From positions 1,693,501 to 1,757,500 of the forward strand of contig NC_087390.1 of NCBI RefSeq assembly GCF_963675165.1: a stretch of DNA of 64,000 bases, in the 5' to 3' direction. Below are positions 1 through 13,393 of this stretch, piece after piece; within the stretch, counting starts at the first letter, position 1; each line of letters starts with the position of its first letter. Source of the stretch: Halichondria panicea. Taxonomy: Eukaryota > Porifera > Demospongiae > Suberitida > Halichondriidae. Made by a program: the position numbers and the translations under genes. The notes beneath the pieces are model-generated. The model was given only the letters and a program-made list of their open reading frames with translations, had not been told where the DNA came from and ran no database searches.

Positions 1-3000
1 TAATAAATTATGAGAACCGTTTGCATACGACAAGTATCCCCCCCTTGCAGGCACAATACCTTCGCTATAATATTATATGCAAACACATCCTGATAGTCTG
101 TAATTGAAGTAATGCGCACTTTCCTGCATGCATGGGATACTAATCGCATTAAAACCAAAACATTCAGCCGACATCAGAGAAATACCCGTAAGGTAGCTCT
201 CCCTCCAGACAGCTTGTCTTCATATCATGCAAGTCTGATCACTAGTGAAGAATTACAAAGGAAATGCAATTAAGAGATAGACTATGTGTATAAAATTCCC
301 TAACTAAAGGCAGCCACTCAGCCCACTCTTCCCCTATACTTTACAATGAATAGTTGTGAGATGATCGGCTCTCCACCATGAAATCATTCACCCACGGCAT
401 GAAGCCCCCCCTCCCCCACAGTGAGAAGATTGTCCACTATCAGTCCACCGTAGGTAGGAAGTACTTTCATTATGAGACGTACGTGTACTGCATGCATGAG
501 GTCACTTCTTATTGATGACTGACTGACTGAATGACACAATCTCTCCGACTATACTAAAAGTTTCAAGGACTATAACACAAACTTGAGGCTCGAGGTTACA
601 GCAACTATTATGATCACTCTCTATTAACACAGGAAACGAATCACATGACAGGATGTCACAATTTACCAGTAAAGGTAAAACACGACACTAATATACCAAA
701 AGTGCTCTACATATTAAGCAAGCAATGATTTTTGTTGACATTCGTAATGACAACAAGAACAATGACAAGGATTTAAAGTCGACTAGAAAGGATGCTAGAG
801 CTAATACGGCAATCAAATTGAAGCTAATTTGTCATTCAGGGCCGGTTTGGTATCCGAACAGTATAAGCATTGCATGCACAGATGAATGTTTCAGTTTCAA
901 TAGAAGCAATGCAACTGAGCACTAGGATAGTGCACTGCTCTCTGATGCTAATAATGATAGCTCAGTTTCATTGCTTCTGTTGAAACCGACACATCCATAT
1001 GTGCAAGACGGCAGCAGCAGGGCACACTATCCAACATCACTATAACTATTACGTTACTTCGTACTAGTCACCCCCCACCCCCCAAGCAGAGTTACACTTG
1101 TACACTGGCCTGGACCAATTAAGGAATGAAATACATACTGGGAAACATCAAGTGAAGAGGTAGTTTGTACAGGAAGATCTCTTAGACTAATCGATGAGGT
1201 AATCAAACAACACCACGCCCACACAACAGTGACTCACCAATAAGCGGTTAATTAACACACCCAAGCAAAACACAACAAGTTTAGGTCATTACCAACAGAT
1301 GACTATCTTTAGCACAAAATTGACAAAAATGCTGTGAACCATAACATACACTTCCTAGTTATACGTAGCTATGTTCCTAAAATTGTTCCTAAAATTGTGG
1401 TCATACTTATTCTTCGGAAGGTATAGAATAACTCGATTATACAGACAACATACAACGATTTCCTGTAAACAATTTAGAAATTGTTCAAATATCTGACAAC
1501 CACATAAAAACAAATCAGTACGTACGTTTATTTATTGCGACTGAGGCGAACAACTAGTTACAGTTATCATTCCAGTTTTAAACAAACAGACAGACAGTTC
1601 TTATGCATACTCAAGCTATGGATAGTCCCAGGATGTGATGTCATAGAGTTCAACAAATCGTTACTTGGCAACCCAAAATACACACAGTAAATATTTTGAC
1701 AACAGAAGGAACTCCCTTTTATGGTAATCTATACATCAGTTATCGAAACACAGCAAGCAGTATAAACAGACAAGTATTAAGCTATAGTATGCAAGGTTAC
1801 CCCCAGATTTGATTCGCTCCGGCCAAGATCCACAAAGAAGTAGTTATAAATAACAAAGAAGCGAATAAGTTCCCCTGTTAAGTTTAAATGTAATCACAAT
1901 CAGGATGCCAAGAATCTCTTTGTCGGATATCAATCAGATGTATATATATACAACTCACGAAGGGACTTTGCTTTATACAGAAACATGTCTAAATAAGGAA
2001 TTTTCTTGGCTATTATTGCATGCAATACAAATTAGTACTACAACTATACAATTCTCCTGGCAACTGGGGGGAAATTTTAGTTAATTGTTACGTGTAGTTA
2101 AGTTAGCAGGTAGGCGCAATACATTACATTGTACGGTGGAATGGCAACCGCATAATTATTCCTTAATAATTATTGTCAGTAAACACACCACGTAATAATT
2201 ATAATACATCAGTATTGTAGCTAAGCAACAAGTTAACTATGCAAAAAACAATCCCATAAAAACCACAAGACCAATAGAGGGTCACCTTTATCATTGACTA
2301 GAAGACCCACAACACCTCATTTAGAGCTAGAAAGGTCATCACTAGTTCACCCTCCCATTGTGCACTTTCATGATCAGTGTGCCTCACGCTGTGTGTGGTA
2401 CGTGATATCGAATATTCATCGCGAATAATGAATACATGAATACATGCATGCAAGGTCCAACAAACCAGAATCACGTCTCCAACTCCTGGTGGGGTAGGGC
2501 CTGCTCAATGGTGAGGTGAGACAGTGCAAGTACAAACAGTACAAAAGCGTAAACAATTAAGAAGACTCAGAAAACATTAAGTTAATAGGCTACCCTGGTG
2601 CTTAGCATTCTAATATTACTTAGTGCGTTAATAGTCCTTACTAACACTTTCACTGAAAGCTCTCTAAAACTAACTCTGTATAAACACTGCAAGATAGTGC
2701 TCTGTGTTTATTAAACATTACGTCATTGTAGAAATTACCCTACAATGCATGCGTACTAGAAACAGTCAACATAGCTGCTATGTACATGAACGTAAGGAAT
2801 ACAATAATAAACGAATGCACTTGAATCAGAAAAATATATAAATGTAGCCACTAAAATTCGTCCATTACACATTTTGCCTAATAAGTGAATGAGTAAATCA
2901 ATACATTCTGTACAACGGTTATGTATACGATTGTTCCTTGCTAATGCAAAAATGGTCTGTCTATAGTAAGTCGGCCCTTGAAGTTGACTTAGAGAAATGT

Positions 3001-4630
3001 GGATAACCCCCTCAGGCAACTCAGTGTGAGTACACACACTACAGCTGCTCTCCATAATTGCTAATTTAAAGTCAAGGGGAGTTTTTGATTGATACACCTT
3101 GACCTAGTGGCCAGGGTTGTGTGGCTTGTATACAGTCAGCAACAGCAATAAGCACGTGTTGATCTTGCACTATATATAGCTGTGTTGCATGTCCAGACAA
3201 CAATCAGCTCAGCTAACTCAAACACTAGTTCTCCTTATAATGATTATGGTACAAATTACAACTATCTCTCGCACACCGTATTTCCTTATGCCAATATGCT
3301 TACATACCACTCAAGTAACTTACAGCTCATTTTATGCCAACAGCAAATTATGTTCAAAAGGACTTTTAACTTTAGTAGTAGTAAAAAATTAGAAGGCGCT
3401 TAATAATTATTAACAGCTGCGAAATTCCCCTTAGGGAGAGAGTAACCATGAGATGAGTAAAAAAACTCATTAAAAAGTGGTTGATAAACCAGTATGGTGA
3501 AGTTAATGTAATAGTGCAGTGCACAGTACATTATTGAGTGTAGTCTATTGCGCAATAGATTAACATGTATGAGGGGGAATTTGCAAGCTTGTACATGTAG
3601 GTAGTAGCAGCGGTAGAGTTGGTCCAACAAACAGGCTACTAACAAGATTCAAAGGGATTTTTTAACCGTAAACTATGGCCAGCTAATCTAACTATAGGTG
3701 GGTCACGCCAGTCAGGCCATGGCCAGGTGGTTATCAGCTAAGTAGGGTGGGGATTTCTCAGCACTAACACAGAACAACAGAGCATGCAGATGGTCCACCT
3801 ATTTCGAACTATTGCGGCAAAATCAATAAAATAAAAAAATCCCTCACAGGTCAAGATTAGAGCCCTCAAATTATCAGTGGCCCGCAAAATTAAACCCTAA
3901 GAAAACTACATAATCCTAGGACCCACAACAGAACAGGTGATTATGATACTATGGTAACAAATCCCTGAAGCCCGTTTGTCACTAAAAAAATTCACCCATA
4001 TCCTTTTGACCAATGAAATCATGGTGTGATCACACTGTAACAGACACACCATACGTAACCCAACCCGTAGGGCTATTCCCTACAAACATGAGATATGGGT
4101 AATTTTCATAAACTAGGTTACTTTAGCTGAGAGGTTTGCATAACAGGATACTATGATACGACATGAAGAAAGCAACACTTACCAATAACACGACAGCTAG
4201 ACTCATTACACCACTCTGTATTTACATGTACATGTTTTGGATGTGCATAATTGAGCATGAAAGAAGCTATAGTTAATTAAAAGGAGAAGAAAGGGACACT
4301 ATTTTTTCACTTTCATACACTTGAAAGAGGTACGTATTGGTACATCAAAACAAACAGGTCTTCTAATAGACAATAATTAAGAAGAATTCTGGCTTCGCAA
4401 AGATAGGAAACACTTGACTCTTCCTCCTAAATACTCAGCCATGTTTAACTTTCAACATGAAGAATTAGATGCTAATTACAATCCAAACCATACTTGTGGC
4501 TGGCTGCAGAGCCGGCTGTTTGCAGAGCCCACCCACGCATTTTAGCATTTGAGCTCCAGCTAAACCGAACATACAATGCCACACAGTTGTACACCCACGT
4601 CCCACGACATCTGGTGGTGGCTATACTCAC
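1..4630. other. No recognised gene (AT-rich intergenic or intronic DNA)
   Basis: No reading frame longer than about 110 codons occurs here and none resembles a known family. The stretch is AT-rich with many short self-complementary words (TGCATGCA, ATAATTAT). It lies 3' of the minus-strand ankyrin gene, so it could hold that gene's last exons, introns and 3' UTR. The longest frame, 2756-3097 on the minus strand, is discussed among the rejected items. Confidence 0.5.
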
Positions 4631-4656
4631 TGTACACTTCCCAGAGAGTGAAGGAA
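4631..4656 (-). other. Candidate 26-nt micro-exon of the ankyrin gene
   Basis: On the minus strand this stretch is preceded by a good acceptor (TTTCCTTGTCAG) and followed by a consensus donor (GTGAGT). Its length and phase fit: the upstream ankyrin exon ends one base into a codon, and 26 more bases restore frame, adding IPSLSGKCT after GISN. Both splice sites are seen; that the transcript uses them is inference. No convincing following exon was found. Confidence 0.3.
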
Positions 4657-5090
4657 CTGACAAGGAAATGTGCTTGTACAAACAAACTTACAACTGGACT
4701 GTGGAATAGAGAAGGGGCTAGTGGGTATTTCACTACTTTCTAGTAAATATTATTAATGGCAATTGCAATTGAGCAGAAAGTTAATTAGTGATGCTCAGGA
4801 GTCCTGTTACCTTAGATTGCATACGTCTCTCAACATTAACATAATTATACAGGGTAACAGTAACAAGTTTAAACTGCACTAGGATAGAATATGTTTACAA
4901 AATAATGGGCCACATATTCTTCCTTGATCCATAGCTAGCTATAGGCATGTTCCTATGTGACAATCACCAAAAACCACGAGTAATGATAATTACAAAGCCA
5001 CATGTACAAGCTTATAACCCACATGCAGGGGGGGGTATAATAGCAGAAACACATGTACTGTGTGCGTACTGTGTGCTGGTATTCACTCAC

Positions 5091-5649
5091 TGTTTGAGAT
5101 GCCGTATGCTGCAAACAATTTAACGAGGTCGTCTTGATTGTTGTAGACAGCCGCCTCCAGAGGAGTGTGCCCAGCGGCATTCCTCAGGCTAGGATTCACA
5201 TTCGCACCCAGCAATAAGTGCACACATCCAACGTTCCCTCTCACACAGGCTATGTGCAAAGGAGTGTCCTTGTCGATAGGAGTCGTTTTGTTCAGGTCAC
5301 ATCTCTTCTCGATAAAAATGGCTACAATGGCATCAAAACCTCTGCAGCAGGCCTCATGCAAAGGATAATACTCATAGACCAAGTTGCTAAAAGGCCTTGC
5401 TCCATGGTCCAGTAGATATTTGCAAAGAGTTGCTTTGTTGAATCTCACTGCCCAATTCAGGGGGGTAATCTTGTACATCATGCGGTCTTCAAACACATAC
5501 TCTATCTCCAGATGTACACTGTAATGCTCACTAGAGAACAAGCTAATAGCGTCCTTGTCATTACCACACCGTATGACACTCAACAGACGCTCATAGCGAG
5601 GGTTGAAGGCTGCTACTCGGCTACTCAGACTATTGTGACCACTTGCCAT
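5091..5649 (-). CDS. Ankyrin-repeat protein, 5' coding exon
   Basis: The frame opens with ATG at 5649 and runs 186 codons to a consensus donor (GTGAGT, 5090-5085), so the gene continues at lower coordinates. Four ankyrin repeats are visible: residues 60-84 (ITPLNWAV), 94-120 (YPLHEACCRG), 128-153 (DTPLHIACVRGNVGCVHLLL) and 161-185 (HTPLEAAVYNNQDDLVKLF). The first 58 residues carry no recognisable domain. Ankyrin repeats mediate protein-protein contacts, and the cellular role cannot be told from this exon. The gene lies 300 bp downstream of, and on the same strand as, the minus-strand TSSK-like kinase. An alternative is that the last codons (N-S-E-stop) are translated without splicing, giving a 188-residue protein. 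Confidence 0.75.
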
Positions 5650-5948
5650 CTCTTTAGTTTAGCAGGCCTCTTTAGAACCACTAAAGCGCTCTGTATATAC
5701 CAACTGTAAAACATGCTGAATGTGAGAGTTTTATTGATATGCATAGGGAAACAACCCCAAGAAATGTACTTGTAAAGCCATGAGTGAACTGGGCAATCCC
5801 CATAATCACATGCATTGCCCATAAATGAATCTCATTACACAGCCACAATAAACCACATAACGGAAATAGTTACATAATGTGTTTTGTGTCAACAAAACCA
5901 CACAGGAAATAAAAATGCATAAAAATTGGGTTTAAAAAATTATAACAG

Positions 5949-7599
<1,651 letters not shown>

Positions 7600-7928
7600 T
7601 GCTGTCGTCGAAGAGCCTACAGTACGTACTTAGAGTTGAGTTGAGAGGGAGCGTTGGTTTCTTGTCACTTTGACGACTGCATGCGGGATGACGCAAATAG
7701 CGTCCTTAGCGTCTCTCCATCTTATACTGTCATGTGTACCTATCAAGACCTGTCACCGGGTGCAAGCAACACGCATTGCGATTTGCGATAATTATAATTA
7801 TCAGTTCAACTAAGCGCTACAACAAGACCTAGACTACTTACTCTATTTGCAAAACGAAGAAGACTGAACTGAGGCCATTCAATAGGAACAGTTTTGGTCA
7901 ATAATTCCAGTTGGATGCAAACAACAAC
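7600..7928. promoter_or_regulatory. Divergent promoter between two TSSK-like kinases
   Basis: Only about 330 bp separate the start codons of two head-to-head kinases, so both must be driven from here. Two CRE-like half sites (TGACG at about 7671 and in GATGACGCAAAT near 7686) lie on the side of the minus-strand gene. CREM-type factors use such sites in animal testis genes. A pyrimidine/AG context just before 7911 (TTTTGGTCAATAATTCCAG) could be an acceptor for a 5' leader intron of the plus-strand gene. Function is inferred from arrangement only. Confidence 0.5.
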
Positions 7929-8936
7929 ATGCCCAACGAAGGAACCACCATAAAACGTAGTGCAGTTACACCAAATGCCCAGTACGGCATCCACAAGTTT
8001 GGATACATTCTGGGAAAGACTCTCGGAAGTGGAGCCTATGCTAAAGTCAAAACTGCCACTTCATTGAAGAAGGGAGGAAATGAGGTAGCCGTGAAAATAA
8101 TCGACAAGAGGAGTGCTCCCAAAGATGTAGTGTCCAAATTTCTACCAAGAGAGGTTGAAGTTTTGAAAATACTGGACCATGACACCATCATAAAGCTGAT
8201 CGATGTGATTGACACTCCTGACACAATGTATTTGGTGATGGAGCTGGCTTCCTCAGGAGATCTTTTGGATTTCATCAACTCTAGACGATACTTGTCTGAG
8301 CGAGTGGCAAGAAATCTCTTCATTGACCTTGTAAATGGGATTGAAGTCTGTCACTCAATGAATATAGTTCATCGTGATCTTAAGTGTGAGAATCTTCTTC
8401 TCGATGGCCAACTCAAGTTGAAGATCTCAGATTTTGGATTCGCTCGTAAAACTGAAGGGAAGAACCTCGAGACTTATTGTGGATCTTATGCATATGCTGC
8501 CCCGGAAGTAATCCTTGGACAGCCCTATATGGGAGAAGCTGCTGACGTGTGGAGTATGGGAGTAGTGCTGTTTGCAATGCTGGCTGGAAAACTCCCATTC
8601 AAAGATTCTGATGTGAAAACACTCTTGGCTGAGATTTCATCTGTCTTGGTGTATCCCAGTCGACTCACTGGGGAAGTAAAAAGTCTCGTCTCCAAGATGT
8701 TGACCTTCACTCCTCACGAGAGGATCACAGTAGCTGAAATCCAGACCCATCCGTGGATGAAGATGCCTACTCTCCCACTGACATCAAGAGACGGGAAAAA
8801 GAAGACGACTAAAGACAAGAAGCAAGGATCATCGTCTAGCAAAGAACCTCCAAAAGTAGAAGTGGATCGACCCAATACTGCTGCAGCAAGCTCAGCCCAA
8901 CCACCCTCGGAATCATCTGGATCTACAGCAGTCTGA
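7929..8936 (+). CDS. TSSK-like Ser/Thr protein kinase, single exon
   Basis: One open frame encodes about 335 residues from the first in-frame ATG (7929). The frame extends six codons further up to a TTG at 7911, which is unlikely to start translation in a eukaryote but could be coding if the AG at 7910 is an acceptor. Counting from 7911, the kinase core is complete: glycine loop GKTLGSGAYAKV (35-46), EVAVK lysine (62), HRDLKCEN (154-161), DFG (174-176), APE (197-199). The C-terminus is basic then Ser/Pro-rich (KKKTTKDKKQGSSSSKEPP). It matches the TSSK group, some of whose mammalian members are also intronless. Compared with its four-exon divergent partner, the lack of introns suggests retroposition or intron loss. 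Confidence 0.85.
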   Translation: MPNEGTTIKRSAVTPNAQYGIHKFGYILGKTLGSGAYAKVKTATSLKKGGNEVAVKIIDKRSAPKDVVSKFLPREVEVLKILDHDTIIKLIDVIDTPDTMYLVMELASSGDLLDFINSRRYLSERVARNLFIDLVNGIEVCHSMNIVHRDLKCENLLLDGQLKLKISDFGFARKTEGKNLETYCGSYAYAAPEVILGQPYMGEAADVWSMGVVLFAMLAGKLPFKDSDVKTLLAEISSVLVYPSRLTGEVKSLVSKMLTFTPHERITVAEIQTHPWMKMPTLPLTSRDGKKKTTKDKKQGSSSSKEPPKVEVDRPNTAAASSAQPPSESSGSTAV

Positions 8937-9825
8937 TGGACCTCCACTCCAGGAACAAATAGGAGTCTAATGAACAGTTTTAGGCTAGCTAGATAGCAAT
9001 TTTTTATAAAAATTATTAAGCAATCATTAACATAATGTTGCATGTTTAGTACAGTATATACATATACTTCTAGAAGACTAAGATGAGGGGCGACCTAAGA
9101 TTCAGTGCATGAATGTACAGCTAACCTCTGCACTAGCCTGTTGCCAAACTCAACTATAATATAGCCATGATGCAAAACTAGACTATAGCTATAATTAGAT
9201 CTATCTACCTGATCTACCATGACCAGCTATCCATTGGCTCCAGCTAAGAAAGACACACATAGCTGAGGGCAGCTCAGTAAGTGTATAAAATTATGGACTT
9301 ATTGGAATAGTTGCATCCTATAAATGTAATAACTGTTGTACACTAACAGGATTGTTTAATGTGTCCATTGCATGCCGACCGATTGTGCCACTACCCACTT
9401 AATTGATCTCACCCCACACAATGCTTGAGGGTATGTTTGACTGAGGAGATTGCTGAGTACGATGCAAAGTCTGCAAGGGGTAACAAGAGCTCACCAGTGC
9501 CCAACCAACCCAACCCCCAGAACAACATGAGTGAGGCTGTGTGGTCTCAGTAACCTCGATGCTACCTGCTCACTGTTGCATAAATACAGTTTCAAAAAAC
9601 GCCTTTGTTATAGAGTTGTACACAAACTGTTCATTTCACGGTGACCTATATAGTTATAGCCTGTACGAATGAGTTGTTTGAGGGAAGACCGGAGGGGGGT
9701 ATCTTCTCCTGACAACAGGAAAAGATGTGAGGATGTACATGCATTGTGCAACAGTTAAGGGATCTTTATAATTATCATGATTTTGTTTGCGAAATTGTAT
9801 CTGGAAATTGCATCTCTGTTCGCAG
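8937..9825. other. Intergenic region with weak coding hint
   Basis: Mostly AT-rich non-coding DNA after the plus-strand kinase. A frame from about 9449 to 9549 (begins LTEEIAEYDAKSARG) reads like coding sequence and sits upstream of two better exon candidates, but I found no splice phase linking them. Confidence 0.35.
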
Positions 9826-9918
9826 GCTCTTCTGGATAAGACTGGAGCTGCTTGGAATAAGAGGTTCAAGCAATTTGGCAGTGGAAGTCGCTTCTCCGAG
9901 GCCCGTAGCCACATGCAT
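9826..9918 (+). CDS. Candidate internal exon, unrecognised protein
   Basis: A pyrimidine-rich acceptor (CATCTCTGTTCGCAG) precedes 31 codons beginning ALLDKTGAAWNKRFKQFGSG, and a GTAATT donor follows. Both ends are phase 0, matching the next candidate exon at 10351. The composition (charged, aromatic, with a helix-like KTGAAWNKRFKQFG) is unlike the surrounding AT-rich DNA. I do not recognise the family. It may belong to a small gene downstream of the plus-strand kinase or be an old gene remnant. Confidence 0.35.
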
Positions 9919-10350
9919 GTAATTGTGTAATTTTAACACCCAACAATGCGAGGTGGTGTGTGTGTGGGTAAATATCATCAGTTCAACAAAAACAAAATGA
10001 CATTGACCTAAAATTTATACATCAGGGGAATTTGATCAAGATTAGGGAGTAATATTTTCCATGCATGTCTCTTGCACACAGTTCTGGTGACAGGTCAGGG
10101 GGCAGTCCCCTTATCATGGAGCAGGAAGTCTATATGCAAAGCCTGGCATGGAGGGTGGTGCTTACATTGTTAGTTGATTCTATAGAGGGTATTAAACTTT
10201 GCATTCTATTATGTCCATTAAACCTTAGTACCATAATGATCATGTACTTAATTTCCCCCCCCTCCCCCTCACAGGTCCCCTCCGACCCAAGGGTATAGTG
10301 CTGGTTTGAGTTAAACGACACCTATACGTATCTCACATCATGGCCAACAG

Positions 10351-10434
10351 ATGGAGCAGATGTACCAGGGAAAGAAAAGCGCTTACATGGCTCTTCTACA
10401 GGAAGAAGGCCATGCAGACACCATGCACCTCAAG
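10351..10434 (+). CDS. Candidate exon, unrecognised protein
   Basis: Follows an acceptor (ACATCATGGCCAACAG) and encodes 28 codons starting MEQMYQGKKSAYMALLQEEG, then a weak donor (GTTGGG). Phase 0 at both ends fits the exon at 9826-9918. The product would be helical and charged. No continuing exon was found by 11.8 kb, so the gene, if real, is incomplete here. Confidence 0.35.
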
Positions 10435-11857
10435 GTTGGGACTGCTGTGGTTTAAAATAATTGTATTTCCCCAGGTATACTTGTATAAGTGCATACAGTG
10501 TTTCTGTTGTTGACTACTTACATTAATTTTGATTGTGGGGAAGAGGTGCTTTTCCCTGTGTACATAAGTATGAGGTTTGAGCACCCCCTGCATGGCCCAG
10601 ACAACCATGAGACTAATCTAGCTATCAGGAATGGTCTAGCTATAATTATCAGTACTGGTCTAGTTATCATTATTATAACTGCATGAGCAGTTGTCTCGGA
10701 TTCTCTATACATGTCACTAGTCTATCCATGACCACACCCTATTGACCATGCGCAATCAGCATTGGCAGATGTGCACTGATATAGTGTCTAAAACTAGTTT
10801 ACCAGTAAATTTTGAGCACCCACCTGCTCACCCTGAAATTAACCTGCATAGTTGCTAAGAAGAAACTTTGAGTGCCATGCATGGCTGCCATTATACTTTG
10901 ATAGATGTACCTGCATGTTCATTATGTCAGTCTAATGCCAGAGGGGCGTGTGCATGGTTAGTGCATTATGCTGCATATTGCATTTAGCAACAATGTAGCT
11001 ACAGGTATATAATAGTGACAGGCTCTGGGAAAACAGCCAATAGGAGCAGATATTGGTATTAAGCAATAGCCAGATTATAGACTACATGCAGTGTATAATC
11101 TCATAAAATTTTTTCTTGGCTCATATAGTTATCTACAGTCTTTCTACTACCTCTCCGCAAAATCTGATGCTCTGAATCCACCACCAAAGCGCTTTGTCTA
11201 AGCAGCCACTTACTTTTCCCAATTTAGCAATCTTTGAGTGATGGGCGTTTCTCAATACTGCTGTTTTACAACTTCGAGTTTCTAACGCGCATAACTCAGG
11301 CATAGAATGAGGTATGTGCACACTAAGCATATCTGATTTATCAATGCGTATAGGTAATTCTTTGCTCTATCATCTGGTATATAGGTCGCAAAAATTATAG
11401 CTTGCGCCAACTGGTCTGTTTTCCCGATGATGATAGAATGCATGTTGTATAATTATAACCATATAATATAATAAACAATAATTGCATGAGCGTGAGTTTT
11501 TATAAGATGTACCATTATGATAACTTTGTTTCCATTAGTTGCATAACACAAATTCATCATTATTTTTTCGCTATGCACAGTTTGTCAATGGACACTCATT
11601 GTTTGATGATTTTTGAGCTTGTATTAACAATAGATGGAATAATTATACTCATGCACTCTTAATTATTATAGCAACGTGATTCATGACCATTTAAGGAAAG
11701 TATAGTTAATGTTCCACTAGAATTATGAAGCAGAATTAATTTAGTATCTGTGCAGAAATTAACAATTTTACTCAGGAGTGGAATAAGTGCAATTACCAAG
11801 TCACAGTATAGACCTGTATAATTATATTGTTTAGCAACTTGTGCATTTGTCTCTGTT
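10435..11857. other. Intergenic region upstream of POT1
   Basis: No gene recognised. From about 11560 the sequence shows phrases shared with the flanks of other transporter loci (AGCTTGTATTAACAATAGAT, TTACTCAGGA), marking the start of the array's repeated unit and probably the POT1 promoter. Confidence 0.5.
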
Positions 11858-13393
11858 ATGAGACAAACTAACTCTACGAACGGAGGCAGTCCTCTGGTAT
11901 CAAGGAATGGCTGCAAGTGCAAGTACAGAGTGAAGTGGTTCTATTCCAAGGGAGCCTTTCTCGTTCTGGTCTGGATTATGCTGTCGACTATGGCCTGTGT
12001 ATCAGTGTCCCATGTGTTCCAACATCCCAATGTATTTTTTCCAAAGTGGCTATCTGCTATCCCAGTTGTGTTTGGTTTGTTTGGAGCTGTTTTCTCAGGA
12101 TGGCTAGCCGATGCTAAGCTAGGGAACTACAGAGTGATGAAATACAGTTTTGTACTGTTGTTCTTCCTATGTTTGTTTTCTAGTGCCTTCACCCTAGTTC
12201 CTGGCCTTGCACATTACGTGTATGTGAGTGTCCTGTATTGCATAGGTGGGAGTCTCTTCGTAGTAGCTGTGGTAGCATACTCTGTTACCTCACTACAACT
12301 AGGCCTGGATCAGATGCCTGATGCTTCATCTTCCAATATCACTAGTTTTATTGCCTGGTTTGTATTCAGTATATATGCTGGTGTTTGGATCCCGTATGTT
12401 GCCGATTTACCCATTAGATTCGCTTGCAGTCAATTACCATACTGGGTTTTTCAACTGTATAGTTTACTGCCGCCTTTATGTATGAGTGTTGTTCTTATTC
12501 TTGACTTCCTTCTAGCTAAAAAATGGTTGATACTTGAGCCAAGCTCACCTCAGTCCCTCAAAACCATCTACCGTGTTCTCAAGTTTGCAGCTAAGCACAA
12601 AGCTCCCCTCAATCGCAGTGCTCTCACATACTGGGAGGAAGATGTACCTTCAAGAATGGACCTGGGAAAGTCGAGATACGGTGGACCATTCACTACAGAG
12701 CAAGTTGAAAATGTGAAGACTATCTTACGTTTATTGCCGCTCTGCTTAATGCTCTGGCTTCTTGGGTGCTCACTTGAAATATTCAATTCATCAATTTATG
12801 CTAGTGTTTATCCACAAGATTGGAATTGTTATGTTTCAAAGCTTCTGCCCTTATTCACCTCTCACTATTTGTGGTGTGGAATGATTTGGACTGTCTTTTA
12901 TGAGTTTGTGATCTACCCAGTGATACGTAACAAGCTTCCCAGCATCCTTAGAAGAATTGGTATAATTTCTTTCTTCATCACAACTGTCAATATTGTGTTT
13001 CTAATTCTGGAAATACTACAAAACAATTACAGTGATTTAGTTGCAATCCAGTATGTTACAATCGTTTTAAATTCAGTTTCTAGAGGTGTGCTCACAACTC
13101 TGTTTTTTTGCGCCATGATAGAGTTTGTTTGTGCTCAAGCTCCATACAATATGAGAGGATTGTTTGGAGGGTGTATGGTGTTGGTGTTGTTCTCAGCTCT
13201 TACTATTGGCCATTTATCTCCATTGAACAACACATTAACACTATATGGGGTTAGGGTAGGCATCAGTCTGCTTGGATTCATCCTGTACTGCCTCCTGGCT
13301 CGCTGTTACAAGAGGAGAGTTAGAGACGAGGACTACAATGCACACAGAGTGGTGGAGGAGGTCTACGATCGATACTTGTCAGCTCAACACTGA
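11858..13393 (+). CDS. POT1: intronless POT/SLC15-like 12-TM transporter
   Basis: A 511-residue uninterrupted frame. It belongs to the proton-dependent oligopeptide transporter (POT/PTR, SLC15) family of the major facilitator superfamily. The PTR signature-like stretch GWLADAKLGNYRV (after TM2) and FIAWFVFSIYAG (TM5) are clear. About 12 membrane segments can be traced, with a long cytoplasmic loop between TM6 and TM7 holding SALTYWEEDVPSRMDLGKSR and YGGPFTTEQVE. The tail is RVRDEDYNAHRVVEEVYDRY. TM1 (YSKGAFLVLVWIML) lacks the ExxER motif used by classical proton-coupled peptide carriers, so substrate and coupling cannot be assumed. The ATG in TCTGTTATGAGACAAAC is shared by every copy. About 850 bp of its 3' flank is duplicated after POT13. 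Confidence 0.85.
   Translation: MRQTNSTNGGSPLVSRNGCKCKYRVKWFYSKGAFLVLVWIMLSTMACVSVSHVFQHPNVFFPKWLSAIPVVFGLFGAVFSGWLADAKLGNYRVMKYSFVLLFFLCLFSSAFTLVPGLAHYVYVSVLYCIGGSLFVVAVVAYSVTSLQLGLDQMPDASSSNITSFIAWFVFSIYAGVWIPYVADLPIRFACSQLPYWVFQLYSLLPPLCMSVVLILDFLLAKKWLILEPSSPQSLKTIYRVLKFAAKHKAPLNRSALTYWEEDVPSRMDLGKSRYGGPFTTEQVENVKTILRLLPLCLMLWLLGCSLEIFNSSIYASVYPQDWNCYVSKLLPLFTSHYLWCGMIWTVFYEFVIYPVIRNKLPSILRRIGIISFFITTVNIVFLILEILQNNYSDLVAIQYVTIVLNSVSRGVLTTLFFCAMIEFVCAQAPYNMRGLFGGCMVLVLFSALTIGHLSPLNNTLTLYGVRVGISLLGFILYCLLARCYKRRVRDEDYNAHRVVEEVYDRYLSAQH

Noticed and set aside
725..925. 66-codon plus-strand frame
   Set aside because: Low-complexity start, no homology, no splice signals; typical chance frame in AT-rich DNA.
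2756..3097. 113-codon minus-strand frame (KTPLDFKLAIMESS) as a further ankyrin exon
   Set aside because: The TPLDF string is suggestive, but the only nearby acceptor gives phase 0 while the ankyrin exon ends in phase 1, and the phase-1 frame meets a stop.
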